50,865 nt of DNA. It comes from Bacteroidales bacterium. Its GTDB lineage: Bacteria; Bacteroidota; Bacteroidia; Bacteroidales; FEN-979. Positions 19,169 through 27,812 of this stretch are shown here, piece by piece. The stretch spans positions 1 through 50,865 of the forward strand of contig JACZJJ010000134.1 of NCBI GenBank assembly GCA_014860625.1. The letters are read 5' to 3'. Position 1 is the stretch's first letter, and the number at the start of each line of letters is the position of its first letter. Both the position numbers and the translations under genes were made by a program. The notes under the pieces are model-generated. The model was not told the origin of the DNA, made no database searches, and saw nothing but the letters and a program-made list of their open reading frames with translations.

Positions 19169-20959
19169 GTGAAAAACATCCGCAACTTTTGCATCATTGC
19201 CCATATCGATCATGGGAAGAGTACGCTTGCCGACCGCTTGCTTGAGATGACCGAAACCATCCTCGAGAGGGACTACCAGGACCAGGTTCTGGATAACATG
19301 GACCTGGAGAGGGAGCGCGGCATCACCATCAAGAGCCATGCCATCCAGATGAAATATCATCTCGAAGGTGAAAACTACATTCTGAACCTGATCGATACAC
19401 CCGGTCATGTGGACTTTTCATATGAAGTCTCACGGGCGATCGCTGCATGTGAAGGGGCTCTTCTGGTAGTTGATGCTACCCAGGGCATCCAGGCCCAAAC
19501 GATCTCCAACCTGTACATGGCTGTCGACTACAACCTCCACATCATTCCGGTGCTGAATAAGATTGACATGGAAAATGCGATGATAGAGGAGGTAAAAGAC
19601 CAGATTGTTGAGACACTTGGATGCTCACGCGATGAAATTATTGAAGCCAGTGCAAAGTTCGGCCATGGCATCGACCTTATCCTTGAAGATATCGTTCACA
19701 AAGTTCCTCCTCCCAAAGGCGACCCGGAAGCCCCTCTCCAGGCGTTAATCTTTGACTCAGTATTCAACTCATACCGCGGCATCATTGCCTATTTCAGGAT
19801 ATTCAACGGGACCCTCAGCAAAGGAGATAAAGTGAAGTTTGTCAATGCCGGCAGCCAGTATGAAGCTGACGAAGTGGGCGTGCTGGGCATGAAGCCCATC
19901 CCCCGGAAAGAGCTTCAGGCAGGCGATGTAGGATATATCATCTCCGGGATAAAAACCAGCAAAGAGGTGCAGGTGGGCGATACCATCACCCACGTGGCGC
20001 GTCCATGCAGTCAGGCAATCGATGGGTTTGAGATGGTAAAGCCGATGGTCTTTGCCGGGATCTATCCGGTAGATGCCGACGACTATGAAGAGCTGCGCGA
20101 CTCGCTGGAGAAGCTGAGGCTCAATGATGCCTCCCTCTCCTTTGAACCTGAATCGTCGATGGCGCTTGGCTTTGGCTTCCGCTGCGGTTTCCTGGGACTG
20201 TTGCATATGGAGATCGTACAGGAGCGACTCGACCGCGAGTTTGACATGGATGTGATTACCACGGTGCCCAACGTTTCGTATAAAGTCTTCACCAACAAAG
20301 GGGAGGTGATCGAAGTGCACAACCCATCCGGCCTTCCCGAGTCCACTCTCGTTGACCACATAGAAGAGCCTTACATCTCGGCAAATATCCTTACCCGGTC
20401 AGAATATGTGGGAGCTATCATGCGACTGTGCATCGACAAGCGGGGCGTATTGAAAAACCAGGTTTACCTGACTACCGACCGTACCGAGCTGACAGTCGAA
20501 CTCCCCCTGGGTGAAATCGTCTTTGATTTCTACGACAGGCTGAAAAGCATCTCAAAAGGATATGCCTCCTTCGACTATTACCAATCGGGTTTTAAAGAGG
20601 CCAACCTGGTCAAACTGGATATTTTACTCAACAGCGAACCTGTTGACGCACTCTCCACCCTGATCCACAGGGATCATGCGTATGACTTTGGCCGAAGATT
20701 CTGCCTGAAACTGAAAGAGTTCATCCCCCGCCAGCAATATGACGTAGCCATCCAGGCTGCGATCGGGGCCAAGATCATCTCCCGCGAAACGGTGAAAGCC
20801 CTTCGAAAGGACGTGACAGCCAAGTGCTATGGCGGCGACATCACCCGTAAACGCAAACTCCTCGAGAAACAGAAGAAAGGGAAGAAACGGATGCGTCAGG
20901 TTGGCAACGTGGAAGTTCCGCAGAAAGCGTTCCTGGCTATTCTGAAACTGGATAGCTAG
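19169..20959 (+). CDS. lepA: Elongation factor 4 (LepA)
   Basis: A 596-residue ribosome-associated GTPase that remodels stalled or mistranslocated ribosomes. The GTPase domain starts at once: AHIDHGKST at 11-19, DTPGHVDF near 73 and NKID near 128. The LepA-specific C-terminal domain is present near the end ([24 protein letters not shown]). The start is GTG, giving [12 protein letters not shown] as in homologues. No in-frame ATG precedes it after the upstream stop. The -7 element lies just upstream, so the mRNA may be leaderless. A heptamer array follows the stop codon. Confidence 0.96.
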   Translation: MKNIRNFCIIAHIDHGKSTLADRLLEMTETILERDYQDQVLDNMDLERERGITIKSHAIQMKYHLEGENYILNLIDTPGHVDFSYEVSRAIAACEGALLVVDATQGIQAQTISNLYMAVDYNLHIIPVLNKIDMENAMIEEVKDQIVETLGCSRDEIIEASAKFGHGIDLILEDIVHKVPPPKGDPEAPLQALIFDSVFNSYRGIIAYFRIFNGTLSKGDKVKFVNAGSQYEADEVGVLGMKPIPRKELQAGDVGYIISGIKTSKEVQVGDTITHVARPCSQAIDGFEMVKPMVFAGIYPVDADDYEELRDSLEKLRLNDASLSFEPESSMALGFGFRCGFLGLLHMEIVQERLDREFDMDVITTVPNVSYKVFTNKGEVIEVHNPSGLPESTLVDHIEEPYISANILTRSEYVGAIMRLCIDKRGVLKNQVYLTTDRTELTVELPLGEIVFDFYDRLKSISKGYASFDYYQSGFKEANLVKLDILLNSEPVDALSTLIHRDHAYDFGRRFCLKLKEFIPRQQYDVAIQAAIGAKIISRETVKALRKDVTAKCYGGDITRKRKLLEKQKKGKKRMRQVGNVEVPQKAFLAILKLDS

Positions 20960-20968
20960 TGACCAGTC

Positions 20969-21003
20969 CGCAGTTGGCAGTTGGCAGTTGGCAGTTGGCA
21001 ATT
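20969..21003. repeat. Heptamer array downstream of lepA (5 units)
   Basis: Five 7-bp units: CGCAGTT, GGCAGTT three times and GGCAATT, then a partial sixth. The unit matches the larger array at 38770-38846. It lies between the lepA stop and the -7 element at 21016; the fourth GGCAGTT-GGC junction supplies a TTG at 20995-20997. Confidence 0.9.
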
Positions 21004-21023
21004 GGCAATGATGTGTATTTTTG
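20995..21023 (+). promoter_or_regulatory. Promoter of the barrel protein gene, with -33 element inside the heptamer array
   Basis: TATTTTTG at 21016-21023 matches TAnnTTTG. A TTG at 20995-20997, contributed by the heptamer array, lies 18 bp upstream, close to the preferred 19 bp. Confidence 0.5.
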
Positions 21024-21088
21024 TTTCTTTTTACTGTAACTTTTGCTGTTTAACTTCGTCTTATTTCCTTAAACCAAAACTTTATTGT

Positions 21089-22048
21089 ATGAAAAAAGTT
21101 AACGTAGCACTGACAATTGCTTTGGCAGCCGTAATGATCTTCATTTTACCGGTAAAATCAAAAGGACAGGATGATGAACATCACGAACACAAGCAAGATA
21201 AAGATAAGACAGAGATTATTTTAAGCGGAGTCAAGGTCCGTAATGTGGGAGATGATTCCATTGTCATTTATATCAACAAGAAAGATCATCAAATTAATTA
21301 TGGAGGAACCAACTGGGGCACCTTCCCTTTTTATTGCAAGAAAGGCAAGTTCAACGGTCATTGGGCCGGTGTTGACTTTGGCTGGAATGGTTATGTGAAT
21401 AAAGATTTTAACATGGATTTCGGTGCGGGAAACGAGTACCTCAACATGAACACGGCCCGGTCACTGATGGTCAACCTGAATCCCTTTGAGCTGAATGTCA
21501 ATATTGCCGGAAACAAATTCGGATTTACTTCAGGTCTGGGTTTTTCCCTGAACAACTACTACTACAGCGGTTCATACACGCTGATCGGCGATTCGGCAAA
21601 ACTTGTTGCCTTCAACACAATCGACGACAAAGGGAAAACAGTGGGCATGAAAGTGAATAAACTTTTTGTCTCCTATATCACCATCCCCCTTTTGTTTGAA
21701 TACCAGACCAACGCCGGACACCGGATGAACAGTTTTCATATTACAGCCGGAGTTATTGGCGGACTGCGTTTGCAAACCTACCAGAAACAGCGCCTCTACC
21801 AGTGGCAGGACACCTATTTCCTGTCTGATGCCAAAGGAAACAAGGTAGCCTCGTTTTATGCCGACAAAGCCCTGATAAGGAATCACGATCCTTACCACAT
21901 GAACCCATTCAAGCTGGATGCCACTGTAAGGGTTGGCTGGTCCTACCTGAACCTCTTTGCCACCTACTCACTCACCCCGATGTATCAGAAAAACAAAGGT
22001 CCCGTCCTCTACCCCTGGACCGTTGGAATCACTTTATTGGGGTGGTAG
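21089..22048 (+). CDS. Outer-membrane beta-barrel protein, PorT-like fold
   Basis: A protein of 319 residues with a signal peptide (MKKVNVALTIALAAVMIF, cleavage probable near KSKGQ). A His/Asp/Lys-rich stretch follows (DDEHHEHKQDKDK). Then come alternating strands such as GHWAGVDFGWNGYV, FGFTSGLGFSLNNYYY and FVSYITIPLLFEYQ, and a closing strand PWTVGITLLGW. This is the pattern of outer-membrane beta-barrels of the PorT/Omp_b-brl type in Bacteroidota. The start at 21089 is chosen because it begins the signal peptide. An earlier in-frame ATG would read through the heptamer repeat. The function is unknown. It converges on the helicase gene, with a palindromic element between the two stop codons. 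Confidence 0.8.
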   Translation: MKKVNVALTIALAAVMIFILPVKSKGQDDEHHEHKQDKDKTEIILSGVKVRNVGDDSIVIYINKKDHQINYGGTNWGTFPFYCKKGKFNGHWAGVDFGWNGYVNKDFNMDFGAGNEYLNMNTARSLMVNLNPFELNVNIAGNKFGFTSGLGFSLNNYYYSGSYTLIGDSAKLVAFNTIDDKGKTVGMKVNKLFVSYITIPLLFEYQTNAGHRMNSFHITAGVIGGLRLQTYQKQRLYQWQDTYFLSDAKGNKVASFYADKALIRNHDPYHMNPFKLDATVRVGWSYLNLFATYSLTPMYQKNKGPVLYPWTVGITLLGW

Positions 22049-22049
22049 C

Positions 22050-22114
22050 ACGTTACGGGCGCCCCATGGTGCGTCCATACAATACGGGGCGCCCATTACG
22101 ATGGGTCGCCCCTA
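22050..22114. repeat. GC-rich palindromic repeat between two convergent genes
   Basis: There are two adjacent imperfect palindromes, one centred near 22063 around CCATGG and one pairing GGGCGCCCAT with ATGGGTCGCCC. The element fills the gap between the barrel stop and the helicase stop. Read on the minus strand its edge GTAGGGGCGACC supplies the TAG stop of the helicase. It could form hairpins on either transcript and act as a bidirectional terminator (inference). Confidence 0.75.
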
Positions 22115-23542
22115 CATAAAAAATCGTTCCTGGAAATTTACCAGGAACATTTTTTTTGTGGCTCGGGTAACGGCGGTATAGAGCCAGCGAAGGTATTCGG
22201 TGTTGAGCATCTGTTCGGCGAGGTATCCCTGGTCGATGAAGACCGTATCCCACTGGCCTCCCTGGGTTTTGTGGCAGGTGAGTGCATACGAGAATTTCAC
22301 CTGCAGCGCATTGAAGTGCGGACTGGCTTTTACTTTCTCCACCTTATTACGACGAGACCGTAGCTCGGCATAATCCTCCATCACTGTCTGAAACAACCGG
22401 TTGTTATCAGCTTGTGAGAGTGCGGCCGATTCGGAAGTGAGCGTATCCAGGATGATCTTGACGTCGAGTTCATGTTCGTCGGGGTAGTCGATAAACCTGA
22501 CCGTGATATCGGCAAACCGGAAGCCGTATATCTCTTCATATTTCCGGATGCGGGTGATCTCCACGATGTCACCGTTGGCAATAAACCCGGCTGAGGATTC
22601 GAGGGGAAGCCAGAAATAGTTGTTCTTCACCACCATCAGGTAATCACCCGTAGTGATCTCGCCATCGAGGAAAAGGATCCTCCGCCGGATCTCCCGGTTG
22701 TAGATGTTGGCACGCTTGTTGGAACGGCAGATGACGACATTATTTTCTCGTTGCGATCCCGAATAGGCCTGATTTAATGCATCTTCCAACTCTGTGCCGT
22801 CAATCCGGGTAACATCTGAAAAAGGATGCAGTTGAAACAGCGGAAGACGGATCTCCTGATTGCTGATCTCCTGACGGATGCGGGTAGCATTGACGAGGAT
22901 CCCCGACTCCTGCGACTGCCGGACCACTTCCATGAGTTCGAACGAATCAATGGACAGGTCGTATCCGTTTTGGAGGAATGCAGCATCCAGGGCCGGACTG
23001 TAATCGAGTCCTACGGGTGGCAGCTGGGCGGCATCTCCGATAAAAAGCAGGCGGCAATTTTCGCCCGATTGCACATAGGCAAAGAGGTCGTCGAGAAGGT
23101 TTCGGGTAGGAAAAAGCTGTCCTTCGACAGGCATGACATGCTGGATCATCGAGGCTTCGTCGACGATAAAAAGCGTATGGCGGTGCAGGTTCTTCTGGAG
23201 TTTCATCTCGATCTGCCCATCTTTGTTGGTCCAGGCAATGTAGATCTTCCGGTGGATCGTATGCGCCTGTTTGCCGGTATATCCTGCCATCACTTTGGCT
23301 GCCCTTCCGGTGGGAGCCATCAGAACCGTTCGTTTTCCAATCGTTGGGAGGACATTCACCAGTGCCTTCACTACCGTCGTCTTCCCGGTACCTGCATAGC
23401 CTTTCAGGAGGAAGAGCGCATTCGCCTTTTTCCAGGAGATGGTCAGAAATACCGCCAGTTCACCCATCAGTTGTTCCTGACCAGGAGTGGTGGCATGAGG
23501 AAATTCATGCAGCAGCATGGATCTGACACGGTTTACATCCAT
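22112..23542 (-). CDS. RecD-like ATP-dependent DNA helicase (superfamily 1)
   Basis: A protein of 476 residues with SF1B helicase motifs: Walker A GYAGTGKTT at 48-56, motif Ia APTGRAAKV, Walker B FIVDEASMI, motif III FIGDAAQLPPV, and the UvrD_C_2-type motifs YALTCHKTQGGQW and YTAVTRATKK near the C terminus. It belongs to the short RecD-like/exonuclease V alpha-like helicases. No RecB or RecC gene is nearby. It begins 9 bp after the permease gene and probably shares a transcript with upp and that permease. Its last codon and stop lie at the edge of the palindromic element at 22050-22114. Confidence 0.88.
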   Translation of the reverse strand: MDVNRVRSMLLHEFPHATTPGQEQLMGELAVFLTISWKKANALFLLKGYAGTGKTTVVKALVNVLPTIGKRTVLMAPTGRAAKVMAGYTGKQAHTIHRKIYIAWTNKDGQIEMKLQKNLHRHTLFIVDEASMIQHVMPVEGQLFPTRNLLDDLFAYVQSGENCRLLFIGDAAQLPPVGLDYSPALDAAFLQNGYDLSIDSFELMEVVRQSQESGILVNATRIRQEISNQEIRLPLFQLHPFSDVTRIDGTELEDALNQAYSGSQRENNVVICRSNKRANIYNREIRRRILFLDGEITTGDYLMVVKNNYFWLPLESSAGFIANGDIVEITRIRKYEEIYGFRFADITVRFIDYPDEHELDVKIILDTLTSESAALSQADNNRLFQTVMEDYAELRSRRNKVEKVKASPHFNALQVKFSYALTCHKTQGGQWDTVFIDQGYLAEQMLNTEYLRWLYTAVTRATKKMFLVNFQERFFM

Positions 23543-23551
23543 ACCTGCAGG

Positions 23552-24796
23552 TTATTCGTAACGAAGTGAGTCGATGGGATCGAGGTTGGCCGCTTTCTGT
23601 GAAGGATAGATACCGGATATCAGGGCTACGACAAAGCATACCACCACGCCCATAATGATCCATACCCACGGAACGATAAAGGCGCTCCCGATAGCGAGAG
23701 ATATCACGTTTCCAATGAGGATGCCCAGAAAGATGCCCAGGGCGCCTCCCAACTGTCCGATAACAATGGCTTCAACCAGAAACTGGTTTCGGATCAACCG
23801 TTTTGTGGCTCCTATCGCTTTCCGGATGCCGATTTCCCTGGTACGTTCAGTCACCGAGACCAGCATGATATTCATCAGGCCGATAGCAGCTCCCATCAGC
23901 GTTATGAGCCCGATGAAGGTGGCGGCGATGGTCACATAGCGGATGTTGTCGATCAGCATCTTGGCGATCTCGTCGCTTTTGGTGATCTCAAACGATTCGT
24001 CCAGCCCAACCGGAACCTGCCGGATACTTCTCAACAAGCCGGTGGCCTCTCCAACTCCTGCTTCCATCTGTTCCTGGTTATTCACCATCACGCTGATGTT
24101 GTACGACATGTTTGGCCGGGGGAAATAAACCCTCACATTATTCAGCGGGATAAAGCAGCTTCGGTCACCGCTGAAGCCCATGCTACTCCCCTTTTCTTTT
24201 AAAACCCCCACCACACGGTATTTCCCGGACCCAATGGAGATAACCTTTCCCACGGGATCCTCATTGTTTTTGAATACACTTTTACCAATTTCGGGGCCTA
24301 TAATCGCAACGCTGGATCCAAAGTTGATCTCATCAGGCGTAAAGTTGCGGCCATTGGCAATCTCGTCGCCGGAAGTCATGATATAATTCTCGTCAACTCC
24401 AATAACACGGGTGTTGGGGTTCGTCTTATTGGACTCAAATTTCACGGTAGCAATGCCTGTGGCATACGTATAAACAGAGGTGTATGCCGGAAAGTTGAAC
24501 CGCTCCTTGAATTCCCATGCCTGGTCGAGGGTGATGGGTTCAAACCGCCGCTGCTTGTTCTGCTGTCCGCCAATATGCACATTGAGCGAACGGTTGCGGA
24601 TCGTAAAGGTGTTGGAGCCCATCATGGAGAAATTGGCTGTAAGGAAATATTTGATGGAGTCAGTGGCAGTCAGAATCCCAACCAAAGCCATGATGCCGAA
24701 GGCTATGATGAGAATGGTGAGAATGCTGCGAAGAAGGTGGCTCTTAATAGAAACGAGAGAGACCTTGATATTTTCAAAGACAAGTGTTTTGTTCAT
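23552..24796 (-). CDS. ABC transporter permease, MacB/FtsX type
   Basis: A protein of 414 residues with one N-terminal membrane segment (about 20-43, ILTILIIAFGIMALVGIL), a long MacB-like periplasmic domain (about 45-280), and three C-terminal membrane segments of the FtsX domain carrying TERTREIGIRKAIGA. Such permeases work with a separate LolD/MacB-type ATPase in lipoprotein handling, efflux or mechanotransmission. No ATPase gene is adjacent, so its partner must be encoded elsewhere. It lies 14 bp after upp and 9 bp before the helicase on the same strand. Confidence 0.92.
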   Translation of the reverse strand: MNKTLVFENIKVSLVSIKSHLLRSILTILIIAFGIMALVGILTATDSIKYFLTANFSMMGSNTFTIRNRSLNVHIGGQQNKQRRFEPITLDQAWEFKERFNFPAYTSVYTYATGIATVKFESNKTNPNTRVIGVDENYIMTSGDEIANGRNFTPDEINFGSSVAIIGPEIGKSVFKNNEDPVGKVISIGSGKYRVVGVLKEKGSSMGFSGDRSCFIPLNNVRVYFPRPNMSYNISVMVNNQEQMEAGVGEATGLLRSIRQVPVGLDESFEITKSDEIAKMLIDNIRYVTIAATFIGLITLMGAAIGLMNIMLVSVTERTREIGIRKAIGATKRLIRNQFLVEAIVIGQLGGALGIFLGILIGNVISLAIGSAFIVPWVWIIMGVVVCFVVALISGIYPSQKAANLDPIDSLRYE

Positions 24797-24810
24797 CGGG
24801 AAGCAGGTTT

Positions 24811-25476
24811 TCAGTGTTTCTCTCCAAATGCCAGATCTCCGGCATCTCCGAGCCCAGGCACAAGGAAAAGCTGAGCAGTTAATTCTTCGTCAATATCTCC
24901 CACCCAGATCGTGACATTCTTTTTCGGGATAGATTTCTTGAGGTGGTTCACACCCTCCATACTTGCCAGGATGGTAGCGATGTGCACATGTGCTGGTTTC
25001 CCCCTGGAAATAAGTTCTTTATACGTATGAAGCATGGATGACCCGGAAGCCATCATGGTATCGCAGATGATCAGCACCTTTCCATCGATCGGCGTGGAAG
25101 AGGCATATTCAACACTCATAGTAAACGTGCCGTCTTTATGAGCCATACGGTAGGCCGACACAAAAGCATTGGAGGAGCGGTCGAAAAACTTCAGAAAGCC
25201 CTGATGAAATGGCAACCCCGCCCTCATGATTGTTGCCAGAACCGGGTATTGTGTGAGCACCGGTACGTTGGCAATGCCAAGGGATGTGACCACTTCTTTC
25301 TCCTTGAATGCCAGCTCCTTGCTAATCTCGTATGCGAAAATTTCGCCAATGCGCTCAAGATTGTAACGGAACCGAAGGCTGTCTCTCTGGATCTCGACAT
25401 CGCGGATCTCAGCCATAAACTGGTTGAGAAGCGAGTTTGACTGTCCCAGAAGCCGAACCATGGATGGATATTTCAT
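24811..25476 (-). CDS. upp: Uracil phosphoribosyltransferase
   Basis: A pyrimidine-salvage enzyme of 221 residues that converts uracil and PRPP to UMP. The PRPP loop region CDTMMASGSSM and the uracil-binding C-terminal motif VPGLGDAGDLAFG are present, with IMRAGLPFHQGF in the family-typical position. It has a -7 element just upstream. Downstream, on the same strand with short gaps, are an ABC permease and a RecD-like helicase that have no obvious metabolic link to it. Confidence 0.94.
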   Translation of the reverse strand: MKYPSMVRLLGQSNSLLNQFMAEIRDVEIQRDSLRFRYNLERIGEIFAYEISKELAFKEKEVVTSLGIANVPVLTQYPVLATIMRAGLPFHQGFLKFFDRSSNAFVSAYRMAHKDGTFTMSVEYASSTPIDGKVLIICDTMMASGSSMLHTYKELISRGKPAHVHIATILASMEGVNHLKKSIPKKNVTIWVGDIDEELTAQLFLVPGLGDAGDLAFGEKH

Positions 25477-25493
25477 ATGCAGGTCATTTCAAA

Positions 25494-25501
25494 CAAAGAT
25501 A
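25494..25501 (-). promoter_or_regulatory. Promoter -7 element of upp
   Basis: The minus strand reads TATCTTTG, an exact TAnnTTTG match, 17 bp before the upp ATG. It lies in the 32-bp gap after the preceding acyltransferase-like gene, so upp need not depend on that gene's transcript. Confidence 0.65.
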
Positions 25502-25508
25502 CGAAAAA

Positions 25509-26423
25509 TCAGATTCTTCGAATCTGTTTATAAAAAGGAATCCGGGAAATCCGTACAAAGGGGTAGGTCGTTTCCCGTGCGCCAAAACTTTTGTAAAACC
25601 GTCCCAGGTTCGGGTCATTTCCACCTTCAAAATCAAGAAGGGCAGGCTGACCGGCATGTTCTCTGATGAAGGTATCAATCAGGTAGAACATTGCGCCATT
25701 GCTTCGTGTTGAAAAGTCAGAAGCTCCCAGAAGCAGAATAAACCGTGTACGGTCCCGGAGAAAAAATGCGCCGGCATCCAGCGGTCCGTCACCGGTACCT
25801 GCCCCCATTAGGATTCCCGACGCCTGCTTGAGGCTGTGTGCAATGATCGTTTCGATAGACAGGTAGTTCCTGTAGCTCAGTTTTCCCTCTTTTTTCCCGA
25901 AATTATTCCGAAAGAGGCTGACCAGCTCGTCGGCAGAGACTTTTCTCCGCACTTCCACCCCGGCATCCAGGGCTTTTTTGATGTTCCGTGTTGTATTTTT
26001 AGAGTACCTGTGACTGATCTCCTCATAGGGATAAACCAGCTCAAGCTCATGGTTTTTGCGCGGAGTCGTCTCAAACCGGGAAGCGTCGACCTTGTTGAAA
26101 CTGTTGAGGTGGATCTCAACCAGTTTGAATTTTGCCGGAATGGCATCCAGGAACCGGGTAACAAGATCCTCGGTGAGCAGAGCCGTGGTAAACACCCCCA
26201 ACTGCTGGGTAAAAAATGGCTGGGCCAGGTATGAGATCCCGGCTTTCCGATTGTGTGTTAGCGGGAATACACTTTGGTAATCATCCTCCACCAGGGCATC
26301 CCAGCCCCGAGAAACCAGGTCGAGGTACCAGGAGAAGCCATACACCAGGGAATTTACAGAGTCGGCGATACACTTGTCCCACTGGATTTTGTCGATCTGC
26401 TTATGGGGGAGGTAGGAGATCAT
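25509..26423 (-). CDS. FemAB/GNAT-like acyltransferase, function unknown
   Basis: A protein of 304 residues that resembles FemAB/GNAT-type acyltransferases (BioF2-like). Residues about 130-155 (YSKNTTRNIKKALDAGVEV) and the C-terminal segments FILLLGASDFSTRSNGAMFYLID and DFEGGNDPNLGRFYKSFGA match the pattern of this fold, where the last region closes the acyl-donor pocket. No signal peptide is seen, so it is probably cytoplasmic. Its ATG overlaps the stop of the upstream polysaccharide deacetylase in an ATGA, indicating translational coupling. A shared role in modifying a cell-surface polysaccharide is plausible but not shown. Confidence 0.7.
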   Translation of the reverse strand: MISYLPHKQIDKIQWDKCIADSVNSLVYGFSWYLDLVSRGWDALVEDDYQSVFPLTHNRKAGISYLAQPFFTQQLGVFTTALLTEDLVTRFLDAIPAKFKLVEIHLNSFNKVDASRFETTPRKNHELELVYPYEEISHRYSKNTTRNIKKALDAGVEVRRKVSADELVSLFRNNFGKKEGKLSYRNYLSIETIIAHSLKQASGILMGAGTGDGPLDAGAFFLRDRTRFILLLGASDFSTRSNGAMFYLIDTFIREHAGQPALLDFEGGNDPNLGRFYKSFGARETTYPFVRISRIPFYKQIRRI

Positions 26424-27727
26424 GGTTTCGCCTCCTTCACCACCTCCTCATACAATCTCCTCCACCCTTTCCATCGGCCGGTGTTGGAAAGGCTTTCATT
26501 GTGCCAGAGACTGACAAATTCGCCGTTGTGCAATCGCACCTGGTGGATGATTTGTTTTATTTCACGGAGGCTTTCTTCGGGATTGAGGTGCAGGTAATCG
26601 CGGAAGGTGACATCCATCACCGTAACCGGATGTATTCTCAACGGCTTCACCTCATTCACTGCAAGATCGAAGAAACTGAACGGGTGAGCGATTCCGGCGC
26701 GAAACCCGGGATGGGCTGCATATCCCATGGAGTATTCATCGCGGATTCCCAGGCTGGCCAGATTCAGATAGGTATCGGGGAGCGTGAATTTCAGGAAATG
26801 CTGCCGGCTTTTCGTGATCTCACTTCCTGTTGCTGCTCCCAGCCCATCCTTCTCTTTTTGCATCCGGGAAGGGTGTTTTGAAGAGGATAAGGAGGGATGA
26901 ACCCCTATTTCAGACCAACCGGCCAGTGATTGCATCAAACCGGCCATCCCTTTCCCATCCACCGTGATGTTGTTGTCGTTTCCTCCGTAGTCGGCAAACA
27001 GGACAAAGCACAGTGTATCGAGGTTGTAAGTTTCATGAAGGTTTCGAATAAAAGCAAACGTATCATACGGATCGGGAGAGAAACCAGCCAGTACCTTTAT
27101 CCGTTCCACAATCGCATCAAGCCGGCCGTGGGAGAGAGAACGGCCGATGCCTCCCATTGTCCGGTGCAGCGACCGGTGCAGGTAAGCATATGCATGATCG
27201 ATGTCGATGGTAGGCACGTAACGGTAAGCGTTTTGCCGGGTCATCAGCGAAGGATATTTTTGCCTCAGCCGGTCAATGAAGAGTTTCAGCCAGATGTTCA
27301 CAATCGGTTTATCCAGGAAGCCGTTTTTATAGGCCATACCGGAGGATGCCTGGAACCTGCCGTACTTGTCGTGGCTTGAAGAGAGATACTCTTCATACCG
27401 TGAGACAACGTAGAACGATGCAGCCAGCAAATCGAACGGGAAAGCGGCATCCGGGATGGATGATTCAAAAAGGATGGGGACATCGTGAAAATTCCTCACC
27501 GGAATATCATGAGCGAAGATCTTTTGTTCGAACAGCAAACCCGAAGCTTCCAAGAAGAATCCATCACCTGGATCCTCTTTTGTGTAGGCCACTTTGGGTC
27601 CGTCGAAGGAGAGGAACTCCTCTTTTGACTGGGTAAAAGTGAGTGTAAGCCCTTCCATCTCTTCAAAAAGGAGGGTCGCAATGTAGTGCAGGCGTGGGGA
27701 GACAGAAGAGGTATAGAACAGCAGCAC
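26420..27727 (-). CDS. Polysaccharide deacetylase family protein
   Basis: A protein of 435 residues from GTG 27727. The N-terminal ~130 residues (LHYIATLLFEEMEGL, FPFDLLAASFYVVSRYEEY) resemble the extra domain found before CE4-like deacetylase domains in Bacteroidota. The catalytic-type barrel follows, with TIDIDHAYAY near 180 providing the paired Asp, GVHPSLSS the His motif, and a histidine near the end (SLWHNES). Such enzymes remove acetyl groups from surface polysaccharides. An upstream TTG at 27760 would add 11 residues; I prefer GTG because family members start at the LLFYT strand. It is coupled by an ATGA overlap to the acyltransferase-like gene. Confidence 0.8.
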   Translation of the reverse strand: MLLFYTSSVSPRLHYIATLLFEEMEGLTLTFTQSKEEFLSFDGPKVAYTKEDPGDGFFLEASGLLFEQKIFAHDIPVRNFHDVPILFESSIPDAAFPFDLLAASFYVVSRYEEYLSSSHDKYGRFQASSGMAYKNGFLDKPIVNIWLKLFIDRLRQKYPSLMTRQNAYRYVPTIDIDHAYAYLHRSLHRTMGGIGRSLSHGRLDAIVERIKVLAGFSPDPYDTFAFIRNLHETYNLDTLCFVLFADYGGNDNNITVDGKGMAGLMQSLAGWSEIGVHPSLSSSKHPSRMQKEKDGLGAATGSEITKSRQHFLKFTLPDTYLNLASLGIRDEYSMGYAAHPGFRAGIAHPFSFFDLAVNEVKPLRIHPVTVMDVTFRDYLHLNPEESLREIKQIIHQVRLHNGEFVSLWHNESLSNTGRWKGWRRLYEEVVKEAKP

Positions 27728-27776
27728 AGAGCAAGGTGTTGGATGAGCCAAATTACACAAAAATCAAAAACTTTCG

Positions 27777-27784
27777 TACTTTTG
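27777..27784 (+). promoter_or_regulatory. Promoter -7 element of the dnaX operon
   Basis: TACTTTTG matches TAnnTTTG 28 bp before the dnaX ATG, in the divergent gap between the deacetylase and dnaX genes. Confidence 0.65.
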
Positions 27785-27812
27785 ACTACCTAATTGAGCG
27801 ATTAAACCAACC

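Noticed and set aside
22050-22114. Insertion sequence or MITE with transposase
   Set aside because: It is only about 65 bp, no target-site duplication is evident and no transposase is encoded in the window, so I call it only a palindromic repeat.
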